The notes beneath the pieces were generated by a model. It had not been told where the DNA came from and did no database searches. It saw only the letters and a program-made list of their open reading frames with translations. DNA of 64,000 bases, from NCBI RefSeq assembly GCF_028767125.1, contig NZ_JAKCWP010000006.1, positions 124,001-188,000 of the forward strand, written 5' to 3'. The stretch is from Chelativorans sp. YIM 93263. GTDB taxonomy: Bacteria > Pseudomonadota > Alphaproteobacteria > Rhizobiales > Rhizobiaceae. Below are positions 53,566-62,568 of this stretch, piece after piece. The translations under genes were made by a program, and so were the position numbers. Numbering within the stretch: position 1 is the stretch's first letter; each line of letters begins with the position of its first letter.

Positions 53566-54852
53566 TCAGTCGTGACGATGCTCTTCGGCCTCGTCATCCT
53601 CATGCGCATGGTCGTGGCTGGCGGAGGCCTCGTGATCGTGGTCGCCGTCGTCATCGACCGCGCCGGTTCCGCCGACCGAGACGATGTTGAAGGGCTTGCC
53701 CTCAACTTCGATCTCTCCGGCCTTCTCGAGACCGTCGCGTTCAACGAGATGGAGCTTCCCGGCAAGCGGATCGGTGACGACGACGTGATCACCGGCCACC
53801 GCCACGCGCGGGCGCGGATCGCTCCAGTGACCGTCCATCGAATAGGGTTCCGTCAGCGAGGCCGTGTTCACGATCTTGCCGGCAAGCACATCGATCTGAT
53901 GCAGCGCGCCATCCTCGGTGAAGACATATGCGAACTTGGCGCGAATGGGATCGACGGCGAAATGAACCCGCCGCGTCAGCAACTCAACGAGACGGAAAGC
54001 GTCGTCGTCCATCGGGTCAATCAGCACGACGGCGCTCGCACCGTAATTGCCCAGGAAATACTGCAATCCCCGCCCGCCAATCAGTATCGTGACCTTGCCT
54101 TCCGGCAGGTCGTCGGAATAGGCGAGCTGCTCGATGTGCGGTTGGTTATTCTGTGACTGAACGATGAGGAGGCCCTTGGCACAGGCGAACGCCATAATGT
54201 TGCCCGTGGAAGCCTCACCATGAAGGTCGGGGCACTCATGGAGATCGCCGATGGCCTCGCCCGACATCGCCAGAACCCTCACACCGACGGGCAGGTTGGA
54301 CGGGTCTTCCGGATGGGGCTCGGTGATCAGAACGTGGTTTGCAAAAGCCGCCGCCGCGCCATGGTGCGGCGCCCCACTGTCGAATTCAAGGACCTCGGCC
54401 GAGCCATCGAGAATAGCGCGTTCAGTGGTGGTCATAGCCCTGCCATCGCCGTCGAAAAAGATGGCGATGTCGCCACCGTGTTCAACGAAATGGGACGGCT
54501 TGCCGCCCTCGAAGGCGACATCGAGCAGGCGCGCATCCTCGACCTCGATGTCGGCATGATCCCCGTGATCGTCAAAGGAGATGCCGCTGGCGATCGCCGT
54601 AACCCTGTCGGCCGCGCCCTGGACGGCAAAGACTGTCTCACCGCTGTCGGAGCGGTAGAGAGATGCTGGACCGTGGATATCGAAAGAAGCAAGTGTCTCG
54701 CGCGCGTCCGGATCGACCACGGACACGACGCCGCGCTCATGATCGGAGACGAAAAGGCGCCAGGCGGTCACCCCCTCATCGGCAAGCGCCGGACTCAAGA
54801 GCGCCGTCAATAGCAGCGATGCTCCCAGGGCTTTCAACCCATGATGTGTCAT
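53566..54852 (-). CDS. aztD: AztD-like periplasmic zinc chaperone
   Basis: A 428-residue secreted protein with a signal peptide (cleavage after ALA near residue 24). The body is a beta-propeller-like fold with regular strands (FVSDHERGVVSVVDPDARET, LFVSDHERGV at the start, YVFTEDGALHQIDVLAGKIV later). The C terminus is rich in His, Asp and Glu (about 405-428, HDHEASASHDHAHEDDEAEE). This matches AztD of Paracoccus, which passes zinc to the binding protein AztC. No aztABC importer genes are adjacent. AAGGAG lies just before ATG 54852. Confidence 0.85.
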   Translation of the reverse strand: MTHHGLKALGASLLLTALLSPALADEGVTAWRLFVSDHERGVVSVVDPDARETLASFDIHGPASLYRSDSGETVFAVQGAADRVTAIASGISFDDHGDHADIEVEDARLLDVAFEGGKPSHFVEHGGDIAIFFDGDGRAMTTTERAILDGSAEVLEFDSGAPHHGAAAAFANHVLITEPHPEDPSNLPVGVRVLAMSGEAIGDLHECPDLHGEASTGNIMAFACAKGLLIVQSQNNQPHIEQLAYSDDLPEGKVTILIGGRGLQYFLGNYGASAVVLIDPMDDDAFRLVELLTRRVHFAVDPIRAKFAYVFTEDGALHQIDVLAGKIVNTASLTEPYSMDGHWSDPRPRVAVAGDHVVVTDPLAGKLHLVERDGLEKAGEIEVEGKPFNIVSVGGTGAVDDDGDHDHEASASHDHAHEDDEAEEHRHD

Positions 54853-55131
54853 CGATATCTCCTTCTTTCGGTTGATCTCTATTGGCGAGCGCGTACGCGT
54901 TCGTGATCGTGCATGTGACGCATCACGGGGATCGAAGCGGCGCGGGGTCCGTCACGGGCTCAGCATGCCCGCTATGCCAATCACGACGACTTGCCGGAGC
55001 CGTTCGCCCCCACCACTGCTGATCAGCCGTCCGTGCTGGAGACAGCCATAGCCAAGTCTCAGGTCGCGAAAAGTCGGACAGGCCATCATTCATCCATTCC
55101 CACCCACGAGCTACGCTCACGACGGCCGAAT
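54853..55131. other. Intergenic leader upstream of aztD
   Basis: About 280 bp between aztD and the Zur-like sites. A minus-strand frame of 79 codons has no recognisable domain. No RNA motif was recognised. If the Zur-like boxes control aztD, this is a long untranslated leader. Confidence 0.35.
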
Positions 55132-55175
55132 ATGTTATGTTATTACGTTCGTCAATAACCACGTAATGCTATTAC
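55132..55175. promoter_or_regulatory. Two candidate Zur boxes
   Basis: ATGTTAT-gtt-ATTACGT (55132-55148, imperfect symmetry) and GTAAT-gct-ATTAC (55163-55175, perfect) resemble the AT-rich alphaproteobacterial Zur palindrome. They lie in an AT-rich island upstream of the zinc chaperone gene aztD. Confidence 0.45.
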
Positions 55176-55454
55176 ACAGCAATCGCACGGCAGTGGGAGC
55201 CAATATGCGCAACGCTTCCGCCAAGGAACGGCTGGCCGGAGACGTCGAGCGGGCCGCCACCCAAGGCTGGACGGGTTCTTCTTCACCACCTAAGTTGAAC
55301 CGTGGATTCCGTTCTCATGAACAGTCCCGAGCAGATTGCAAGGAACTGGGCAGGACGCGTCTTCTCTTGATGAAGTACGTTTTAACACGGGCAGCGACGA
55401 CGGCTGGTCGAGCTTCGGCTTGTGTGCCATGCCTGCCGAAACACAGGACTGCTT
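55176..55454. other. Intergenic upstream of flavoprotein, unexplained
   Basis: About 280 bp between the Zur-like sites and the flavoprotein. Several short plus-strand frames occur (one starts at ATG 55204, one 17-codon frame at 55317 is followed directly by two stops) but none resembles a known family. A truncated small gene or leader-peptide region is possible. Confidence 0.3.
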
Positions 55455-56564
55455 ATGTCTGAGCCCCAACCTGCCACCACCGAGCCGACCGCCGTCATCA
55501 AGGTTCAGATCGTGGTCGTTGGCGCCGGCCAAGCTGGGCTCTCAGCCGCCTATCATCTGAAGAGGCGGGGCTTGGCCCCGCATAAAGACTTCGTGGTTCT
55601 TGACAGGTCACCGGAGCCGGGCGGCGCATGGCAGCACCGGTGGCCTTCGCTGACGCTCAGCACCGTAAATCGCATTCACGACCTGCCGGGACTGCCCTTT
55701 TCCGAGACGGTCAACACCGACGCAACCGAGGTGCAGGCCAGCACCGCCGTGCCGGCCTATTTCGCTGCCTACGAGAAAAGGTTCGCGCTTCCCGTCTACC
55801 GGCCGGTAACCGTAAAGGTCGTTTGCGGCCGAGGCGACCGCTTCAGGATTGAAACGGACCGCGTCCAGTTCTCCGCACGCGGGCTCATAAACGCCACGGG
55901 AACCTGGGAGAGCCCCTATATTCCCGACGTCCCCGGGCGCGAGCAGTTCAAGGGCAGGCAGCTGCACACGAAGGACTACCGCACGGCCAATGAGTTCAAG
56001 GGCCAGCATGTCGTCGTCGTGGGAGGTGGCATCTCGGCGATCCAGTTGCTCGACGAGATCTCTCAGGTAACCACGACAAGTTGGGTCACGCGGCGGCCTC
56101 CGCGATTTCGGCAGGGTCGCTTCGACGCTGAGGCCGGCCGCGCCGCCGTGGCAATGGTGGAAGACCGGGTGCGCCGCGGCCTGCCGCCCGCGTCCGTCGT
56201 GTCTGTGACCGGGATTCCCGCCACTCCCGTCATTGAAGAAATGCGGGCGCGCGGCGTTTTGAACCGGCTTCCCATGTTTAGCGAGGTTGCGAGGGACGGC
56301 ATTCGCTGGCCGGACGGAAGAGCGCTTCGTGCAGATGTGATCCTCTGGTGCACCGGCTTTCGCAGCTCGCTCGACCACCTCGCGCCACTGATGCTGCGCG
56401 AGGAAGGCGGGGGCATCACCATGACGGGCCGTCTGGCGACACAGGTCGCCAAGGACCCGCGCGTGCATCTGGTGGGCTATGGCCCCTCCGCATCCACCAT
56501 CGGTGCAAACCGTGCAGGCGGGGCTGCCGCACGAGAGCTTTTGGCATTGCTGGATCTTGCATGA
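55455..56564 (+). CDS. FAD-dependent NAD(P)H oxidoreductase, CzcO-like
   Basis: A 369-residue flavoprotein of the CzcO/flavin monooxygenase group. FAD motif VVVGAGQAGLSAAYHL is near residue 21, and the second Rossmann motif VVVVGGGISAIQLLDEI near 191. The segment GAWQHRWPSLTLSTVNRIHD lies between them. ATG 55455 (MSEPQPATTEP) is chosen as start; the upstream extension has no FAD fold. The reaction is unknown: such proteins oxidise thiols, ketones or act in metal resistance. It converges with the MFS gene 11 bp downstream. Confidence 0.85.
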   Translation: MSEPQPATTEPTAVIKVQIVVVGAGQAGLSAAYHLKRRGLAPHKDFVVLDRSPEPGGAWQHRWPSLTLSTVNRIHDLPGLPFSETVNTDATEVQASTAVPAYFAAYEKRFALPVYRPVTVKVVCGRGDRFRIETDRVQFSARGLINATGTWESPYIPDVPGREQFKGRQLHTKDYRTANEFKGQHVVVVGGGISAIQLLDEISQVTTTSWVTRRPPRFRQGRFDAEAGRAAVAMVEDRVRRGLPPASVVSVTGIPATPVIEEMRARGVLNRLPMFSEVARDGIRWPDGRALRADVILWCTGFRSSLDHLAPLMLREEGGGITMTGRLATQVAKDPRVHLVGYGPSASTIGANRAGGAAARELLALLDLA

Positions 56565-56575
56565 AGATATCGAGC

Positions 56576-58150
56576 CTACTGATCGCCGCCAATAATTCCG
56601 ATGTGCCGCAGTGCGACAGCCGACAGCACCGCAAGCGCGACAATGCCGATCATGGCCACAGTGGCCGAAACACTGAGCCCGGAGACAAAGGCTGCCTTCG
56701 CGTGATCGACCAGCGACTGTGGGACCTGTTCGGAAGCCGATGAAACCGCCCAGAGGCTGTCTTCAGCCGCACGCACGACGCCCGCTGGCAGATCGGCCGG
56801 GATGTGCTCAAGAATAGCACTGCGGTACACCGCCGTGGTGAGACTGCCGAGCGTGGCGACACCCACCGCCACTCCGAGTTCCTGAACGGTTTCCGACATA
56901 GCCGAAGCGGAACCGGCTTTTTCGGGTGGTGCGGTGCTGACCACGAGATCCGTGCCTAACGCGGCGATTGTGCCGAGGCCGAGATAGACGAGCGAGTAGC
57001 CAGCCACGACCAATTCGATGCCGGCCATGTGCGGAAGCAGTGCCAGCAGTGCATAGCCCACCGCCGACAGCCCGAGCGCACCGGCCATGACGAAGCCCGG
57101 ACGTACGCGCCGTGCGAGGAGCGGGGCCGCCACTCCCGCCACCAGCATCATCAGCGCCGGCGGGCCCAACCACAGGCCGGCCGCAACCGGCGCCAGCCCC
57201 ATCACCAGTTGCAGATATTGCGTGACCAAAAGCATGGCGCCGCCGACGGCCACGAGGCCAATGAGCAGGATGCTCAAGGCCACGCTGAAGGCGCCGTTCC
57301 GGAAGAGGCCGACATCAAGCAACGGGTCCGACAGAAGGCGCTGCCGCCTGACGAAGACAATCCCGAAGACCACACCGAGCATCAGCGCAGCCACCGTGCC
57401 GAGTGAGAGGCCGGCCTTCGCGCTTTCCTTGACGAAATAGATCACCGGCAGGATGGCGGCGAGCGAGAGCATCACGCTGAGAAGGTCGAAGCGCCCGCTC
57501 TTACGCGCGCGATATTCCGGCAACAATAGCGGTGCCGAAATCAGCACGACAGCCACCACGGGAACCGCTACCAGGAAGGCGGAGCCCCACCAGAAACGCT
57601 CAAGGAGTATGCCCCCGACCAGCGGCCCCGCCGCCATCCCGAGTGCGAACATGGTCGCCCAGACACCGATCGCCAGCGAACGCTCGCGCGCGTCGGGAAA
57701 CATGTTGCTGATCAGCGCCAGCGTTGAAGGCATCAGGGTCGCGCCGGCCAAACCCAGTACAGCACGTGCCGCGATCAGCATGCCGGCACTGGTGGAATAG
57801 GCGGCCAGGACCGAGGCAAGGCCGAAGGCCGCACTGCCGATCATCAACAGGCGCCGGCGGCCAATCCGGTCGCCCACGGTGCCCATGGTGATAAGGAAGC
57901 CGGCGATCATGAAGCCGTAGGCATCCATGATCCACAACGCCTGGGTGCTGCTCGGCTTGAGGTCCGCCGCGAGCGCCGGCAGCGCGAGATAGAGCAGCGT
58001 CACATCCAGCCCGAGTAGGGCCGTCGGTAGCGCCAGGACCGCGAGCCCGCCCCATTCGGCCGGTCCGGCCTTCTGCCGGCACTCAAAACCGGTCTTTTCT
58101 GAACGCGCCGCCGGGACGTCGATGAGGTTCTGATCGCAATCGATGGACAT
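56576..58150 (-). CDS. DHA2-family MFS drug efflux pump
   Basis: A 524-residue, 14-segment transporter of the EmrB/QacA (DHA2) family, near SmvA. Signatures are LDVTLLYLALPALAADL in the first segment, WIMDAYGFMIAGFLITMGTV and GDRIGRRRLLMIGSAAFGL (loop 2-3). ATG 58150 begins the N-terminal cytoplasmic tail. It is divergent from an XRE-type regulator that probably controls it. Confidence 0.9.
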   Translation of the reverse strand: MSIDCDQNLIDVPAARSEKTGFECRQKAGPAEWGGLAVLALPTALLGLDVTLLYLALPALAADLKPSSTQALWIMDAYGFMIAGFLITMGTVGDRIGRRRLLMIGSAAFGLASVLAAYSTSAGMLIAARAVLGLAGATLMPSTLALISNMFPDARERSLAIGVWATMFALGMAAGPLVGGILLERFWWGSAFLVAVPVVAVVLISAPLLLPEYRARKSGRFDLLSVMLSLAAILPVIYFVKESAKAGLSLGTVAALMLGVVFGIVFVRRQRLLSDPLLDVGLFRNGAFSVALSILLIGLVAVGGAMLLVTQYLQLVMGLAPVAAGLWLGPPALMMLVAGVAAPLLARRVRPGFVMAGALGLSAVGYALLALLPHMAGIELVVAGYSLVYLGLGTIAALGTDLVVSTAPPEKAGSASAMSETVQELGVAVGVATLGSLTTAVYRSAILEHIPADLPAGVVRAAEDSLWAVSSASEQVPQSLVDHAKAAFVSGLSVSATVAMIGIVALAVLSAVALRHIGIIGGDQ

Positions 58151-58196
58151 GCCGCCTCCTTTTGAATCGGAGGGCTTTCTCTCATCGAATTTTAAG

Positions 58197-58227
58197 TGTT
58201 ACAATCTAGCTGTTTATGCTGTTACAA
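58197..58227. promoter_or_regulatory. Direct repeat TGTTACAA before XRE gene
   Basis: TGTTACAA occurs at 58197-58204 and 58220-58227, 23 bp apart (about two helical turns), between the divergent MFS and XRE genes. It is a candidate binding site for the XRE regulator. Confidence 0.45.
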
Positions 58228-58241
58228 AAGGCAACACTGTC

Positions 58242-59036
58242 ATGTCCGCCCGAACGCTCGAACGCACCCGAACGGACCTCTCGGCGTTTCTGCGAAAGCA
58301 TCGCGAGCGGCTGACGCCCGCCGATGTCGGATTGCCGAGCAGCGGCCGCCGCCGCACCCCAGGTCTGCGGCGCGAGGAGGTCGCTGCACTGGCCGGTGTC
58401 GGCATCACCTGGTACACATGGCTCGAGCAGGGGCGCGAGATCGGCGTGTCGGAGGATTTTCTCCTCCGGCTCTCGAAAATTTTGAAGCTCGACGATGCCG
58501 AGTGCTGCCATCTCTTTCTCCTGGCGCATCAGCGCCCTCCGCCGCCGGCGGCACATCATTGGCCGTCCGTCTCGCCGCACGTCCAGCAGATGATGGACGA
58601 TCTTACGACGCGGCCGGCCTATGTCACCAATTTGCGCTGGGATGTCATTGCCTGGAATGCGGCGGCCGATCGCCTGTTCGGCTTCTCCGGCAAGGAGCCC
58701 TCCGCACGCAACATGCTGCGCATGGCTTTCGCCGATCCCGATCTGCGTCGGCGGCTCATCGCCTGGCGCAGCGAAGCCCCGCGCCTGCTGGAGAACTTCC
58801 GGTGCGATCTCGCGCTCGTGCCTAAGGATCCCCCCATGCTGTCACTCATTGAGGACCTGAAAAAGCTCTCCCCTGACTTCCGACGCTGGTGGGAGGCCAC
58901 GCCCCAACACACTCCGTGCCGTGGCTTTGAGACCATTGCCACCGGATCCCGTTCCACCTCATATCAGCACGAGGTGTTCACCGTGGACGAGCACCGGCAC
59001 CTGCGCATGGTGGTGTACTTCGCATCGAGCGTGTAG
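58242..59036 (+). CDS. XRE-family regulator with MmyB-like ligand domain
   Basis: A 264-residue regulator. The N-terminal XRE helix-turn-helix is RRTPGLRREEVAALAGVGIT then WYTWLEQGREIGVSEDFLLR, and the C-terminal 150 residues follow the MmyB-like pattern (PAYVTNLRWDVIAWNAAADR, EFRRWWEAT-like DFRRWWEATPQH). Members commonly repress a divergent efflux or oxidoreductase gene. ATG 58242 is the start. The TGTTACAA repeats lie just upstream. Confidence 0.88.
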   Translation: MSARTLERTRTDLSAFLRKHRERLTPADVGLPSSGRRRTPGLRREEVAALAGVGITWYTWLEQGREIGVSEDFLLRLSKILKLDDAECCHLFLLAHQRPPPPAAHHWPSVSPHVQQMMDDLTTRPAYVTNLRWDVIAWNAAADRLFGFSGKEPSARNMLRMAFADPDLRRRLIAWRSEAPRLLENFRCDLALVPKDPPMLSLIEDLKKLSPDFRRWWEATPQHTPCRGFETIATGSRSTSYQHEVFTVDEHRHLRMVVYFASSV

Positions 59037-59313
59037 TCATAGCGGTGCAGTCAGCGTCGCCATCACCCGCCCAACGCTTCCTGAATGGAAACGGTTCTGC
59101 CCATGTAGCAGATGGTGACGCGCAGCGGCGTTGAGGCATCGCCGCTTCGCTACCCCGAAGGCCTTGGTCTAATCTCAGCCGAACGCAACAGAGGCGGGCA
59201 GCGCCGCTTTCCCCCGTTCGATGCCGCGCCGGATTGCATTCATTGTCTTTGCGCAGCGCGTAGGCTTAAGTCTGGACCTGTGGAAGCGACGACAACTGTT
59301 CGGCGATCCGCGA

Positions 59314-60600
59314 CTACATCTCTAGCCGAGCGCGTGCGAGAGCACCGCGCTTTTTCAATGCATCCAGATCAACGGCATCCTCGATGGACCTTGAGCCAGC
59401 TGCAAGCACCAGTTCAACGTGCCTTAGAAGCGCTTCGCGGTGCTCTTCACGGCGAACCTGCTCCGCTAACAATACCAGCGCCGTCATCAGCCGGATAAGG
59501 ACGGCAGGTTGAGTTGTCGATTGCCGTATCTGATTGAAGGCCGCGTCGACGATCCCGTCAAAGGTGGTGACTTTGCCTGTTACCCGGATGGTCCCATCCT
59601 CATCGCTCCAGGCCGTCTGTGCTCGGCCGCGGCGCATGACGAGCGCCAGTGAAAGCGCGAGCCGATCGATCGCCGCAACGGCCGTAAAGGGATCGTTGAT
59701 CCCCGGCGAGAGTGCTCGCAGGGCAACTTCGACCAACTGCCGAACAGCGAATTCGACGTCCTGGGTGGCAGTTCGCTGATTGCCGATGACGACATACTCC
59801 GAAATGTTGTCCAGCATCTCTTCGTCCAACGCAGAAACGTCATGAACCCGCCCATGGTCTCCCTGCGCAAGGAGGAACTGCCCTGGGCGGAAGCCCAGAT
59901 CGATGACGGCACCCGCCTTACGCGCACAGGAGACCAGTCCCTTATAGTCTATGGCCTGCACATAGCCGCCATTCGGTAAACTCAGATTGATGCCTCCCTG
60001 GAGCGGCGGCCGTTCGTGCTGGAGGCTGTCGACCTTCGCCTCGGGCAGCAGCCCAAGGATGGCTGCATCGAGATCGCGCCCGACCCGCTCGATAACCGTG
60101 TCGGAAACGATCGACCGCGCGAGATGATGGACGAAGAGCAGCAGCAAGATCACGCACACCAGCACAAGCGCGGTCGCGATCGTTATAGCCAGATGAGGCG
60201 CGCCGCCGTCCTGACGGCCATCGTTCAGAAGGCGGAGCACAAGGATAAGATAGAAGACCGTAGCCAGGAAAAAGCCCAGCATGAGTTGCGTTGGCACGCT
60301 GGCCATGAAATTTCGGATCAGTCGCGGTCCGAGCTGGCCAGCCGCCAGAACCAGGACCACCATGGTGATTGAAATCACCAGTGTAGCCATACTGATCATC
60401 GCGGGAAGAAGTGCCGAAAGCAATGTCGATGCGTCCTCGGCACTGCCACTGTGCAACCACCGGGTGGCGGTACCTCCCGTATCGACGTCGATAGATGACG
60501 CAGACCAAGCGAGCAGGACGGCACCGAAAACCATCAGGCCGGGAACGAACCACAAGCTGGTGCTAACGCTCTCCCACAAGGTCCTAAAGCGAGCAATCAC
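59314..60600 (-). CDS. DUF2254 membrane protein
   Basis: A 428-residue protein of the DUF2254 family. Four membrane segments fill the first 165 residues (LWFVPGLMVFGAVLLAWSAS, ALLPAMISMATLVISITMVV, LMLGFFLATVFYLILVLRLL, ITIATALVLVCVILLLLFVH). The cytoplasmic C terminus has the conserved GYVQAIDYKGLVSCARKAGA and LRALSPGINDPFTAVAAIDR. The function is unknown. It ends a group of independent genes; 277 bp to the XRE gene hold no recognised feature. Confidence 0.88.
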   Translation of the reverse strand: MIARFRTLWESVSTSLWFVPGLMVFGAVLLAWSASSIDVDTGGTATRWLHSGSAEDASTLLSALLPAMISMATLVISITMVVLVLAAGQLGPRLIRNFMASVPTQLMLGFFLATVFYLILVLRLLNDGRQDGGAPHLAITIATALVLVCVILLLLFVHHLARSIVSDTVIERVGRDLDAAILGLLPEAKVDSLQHERPPLQGGINLSLPNGGYVQAIDYKGLVSCARKAGAVIDLGFRPGQFLLAQGDHGRVHDVSALDEEMLDNISEYVVIGNQRTATQDVEFAVRQLVEVALRALSPGINDPFTAVAAIDRLALSLALVMRRGRAQTAWSDEDGTIRVTGKVTTFDGIVDAAFNQIRQSTTQPAVLIRLMTALVLLAEQVRREEHREALLRHVELVLAAGSRSIEDAVDLDALKKRGALARARLEM

Positions 60601-60639
60601 TATAAGCTCCAGGTCGTATAAGCATCTTAGATGGCCCGG

Positions 60640-62439
60640 CTACTCGTCCTGCGAGAAAATGAGTGCGCTGTAGGGCCCGACCGCGATCTCTCCTGACCAC
60701 GCCAGACCGTCGCATTCGCCGGGTTCAGCGATGGCATCATGGCTGGAGAAATCACCGAAATCGGCACTGTAGCCGACCCAATCGGTGTTTAGGCGGAGTT
60801 TCCAGAGGCCTTGACGGGGAAAGCCAATGTGGTGGGCCTCTCGCGGCGCGTGGCTGAAGCTCGCGACAACAACCACATCATCCCCTGGCCCACTTTCCGC
60901 CGACCGATGGAAGGTGAGAAGCTTCCGCTCTTCGTCGATGCGAAGGATCTTCATATTGCGTCCGAGCAGGCCTCGGGTGACGGCAGAATGGTTGAGGCGG
61001 AGACGAATGAGGTCGCGATAGAGCCGAACGATGCCGCTGAATTCGTCGCTCTGATCCCAGTCGAGCGGCACGGTGTCCTGGAACCACTCGCCCTGCAAAA
61101 ATTCCTGGCCCTGGAAGAGCATCGGAATGCCCGGCGCAGTAAACGTCAGCGCCGCCCCGAGGGTCGAGCGCTTCTGTGCCGCCCAGTGGGAGGAATCGTC
61201 CGGAGCGATCTCATGGGGAACGCGCGCCCGGCCATTGGCCACCTCGTCGTGCGATTCAGTATAAACCACCCGCTGGAACGGATCGCCGTTGTAGGAATGC
61301 TGGAGCGCATGGGCGACTGTCGCCATGTGGCGCGCTTCGTCGTCACCGGCGATCAAAACCTGGCGGATGGGGTGCACGAACTCCGAGTCCCATTGAGCGC
61401 CGAAGGCCGCACCGCCTTGCTCGACCGCCGCTGTGATCTCCGCCTTGTTGCGCAGGTCCTCGGCTATGGTTATGCGGCCCGGAAAGCGTTCGCGGATCTC
61501 GCCGTTGATCCACTGCATAAGGCTCCAGCCTTCCGGAAGGGCGTCGCCTTCGTCTGCCTCATCTCCACGCACGTTGCGGATATAGAGCGTCATGTCGAAG
61601 CGCAGCCCGTCGAGGTGGTATTCCTCGAGCCAGAAGAGGGCGTTGTCCCGGATGAACTGCCGTACCTCGCCGCGGCCGTAGTCAGGGCGTGTCTCGCCCC
61701 AGGGGGTTTCGCTGCGCCAGTCATTGTAGAAGTAGATTCCGCCCTTGCCATCTTCACTCCAGCCGTCGAACTGCCAGAGATCGAGGTCGCTCGGGCCGAA
61801 GTGGTTGTAGACCACGTCGAGGATCACCGCGATTCCGTACTGGTGCGCCGCCTTGATGAAGGCCTTCAAACCGTCCGGCCCGCCATAGGCGCTCTCGACG
61901 GCAAAGATGTGAGCGGGATTGTAGCCCCATGAGATGTCGCCGGCGAACTCCATCGCCGGCATGATCTGCACCGCGTTCACGCCCAACCGCTTCAAATGCG
62001 CGAGCTTTTCGATCGCGTCTTCGAACGTCCCCGGCTGTTCCTCGCTCGGGCGATAGAACGTGCCGATATGCATTTCATAGATGACCATCTCATTCCAGGT
62101 CGGGGTCTGGAAGTCGACATCATGCCAATTGTCGTCCGGCTCCACGACAATTCCGTTGCCGACGGAGCTCGTCACTGCACGGGCATATGGATCGATGCGC
62201 GACAGGATCTGCTCACCATTACGTATCAGGAACCGATATTCGTCGCCGGGTTTTACTCCGGCAACATCGGCGTACCAGATCCCATCCCCCTCCGCCGCCA
62301 TTGTGACTTCATCATCCGACCAGCCATTGAATGAGCCGGTGACAAATACCGCGTCGGCATGCGGCACCCACACACGAAATGCGACGCCGTCGTTGTGGGC
62401 GATGGCGCCCATTCCCTTCCGGACAACTGGCTCGGACAT
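60640..62439 (-). CDS. GH13 alpha-glucan enzyme, branching-enzyme-like
   Basis: A 599-residue GH13 enzyme. An N-terminal CBM48-type module (GVAFRVWVPHADAVFVTGSF, residues 18-37) precedes a TIM barrel. Region I is DVVYNH (208-213); nucleophile Asp282 in DGLRFDM; acid/base Glu327 in ITIAEDL; transition-state Asp398 in TESHDEV. ATG 62439 follows GGAGG by 6 nt. It resembles 1,4-alpha-glucan branching enzymes and maltooligosyltrehalose-type enzymes; exact specificity is uncertain. It stands apart from any glg or tre operon, but the window also encodes a GH15 domain and a GH63 enzyme. Confidence 0.82.
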   Translation of the reverse strand: MSEPVVRKGMGAIAHNDGVAFRVWVPHADAVFVTGSFNGWSDDEVTMAAEGDGIWYADVAGVKPGDEYRFLIRNGEQILSRIDPYARAVTSSVGNGIVVEPDDNWHDVDFQTPTWNEMVIYEMHIGTFYRPSEEQPGTFEDAIEKLAHLKRLGVNAVQIMPAMEFAGDISWGYNPAHIFAVESAYGGPDGLKAFIKAAHQYGIAVILDVVYNHFGPSDLDLWQFDGWSEDGKGGIYFYNDWRSETPWGETRPDYGRGEVRQFIRDNALFWLEEYHLDGLRFDMTLYIRNVRGDEADEGDALPEGWSLMQWINGEIRERFPGRITIAEDLRNKAEITAAVEQGGAAFGAQWDSEFVHPIRQVLIAGDDEARHMATVAHALQHSYNGDPFQRVVYTESHDEVANGRARVPHEIAPDDSSHWAAQKRSTLGAALTFTAPGIPMLFQGQEFLQGEWFQDTVPLDWDQSDEFSGIVRLYRDLIRLRLNHSAVTRGLLGRNMKILRIDEERKLLTFHRSAESGPGDDVVVVASFSHAPREAHHIGFPRQGLWKLRLNTDWVGYSADFGDFSSHDAIAEPGECDGLAWSGEIAVGPYSALIFSQDE

Positions 62440-62568
62440 GGAAAACCTCCGCGGCACCGACGCACTATCCGGAACGCTGGCCGGACACGACGGCATATCC
62501 GAACAGCCGGCGAGCCGTTTGGTTCCGATGCTGCTGACGGTCGCCACTGCTCGGAAGCCGCCGAATGT

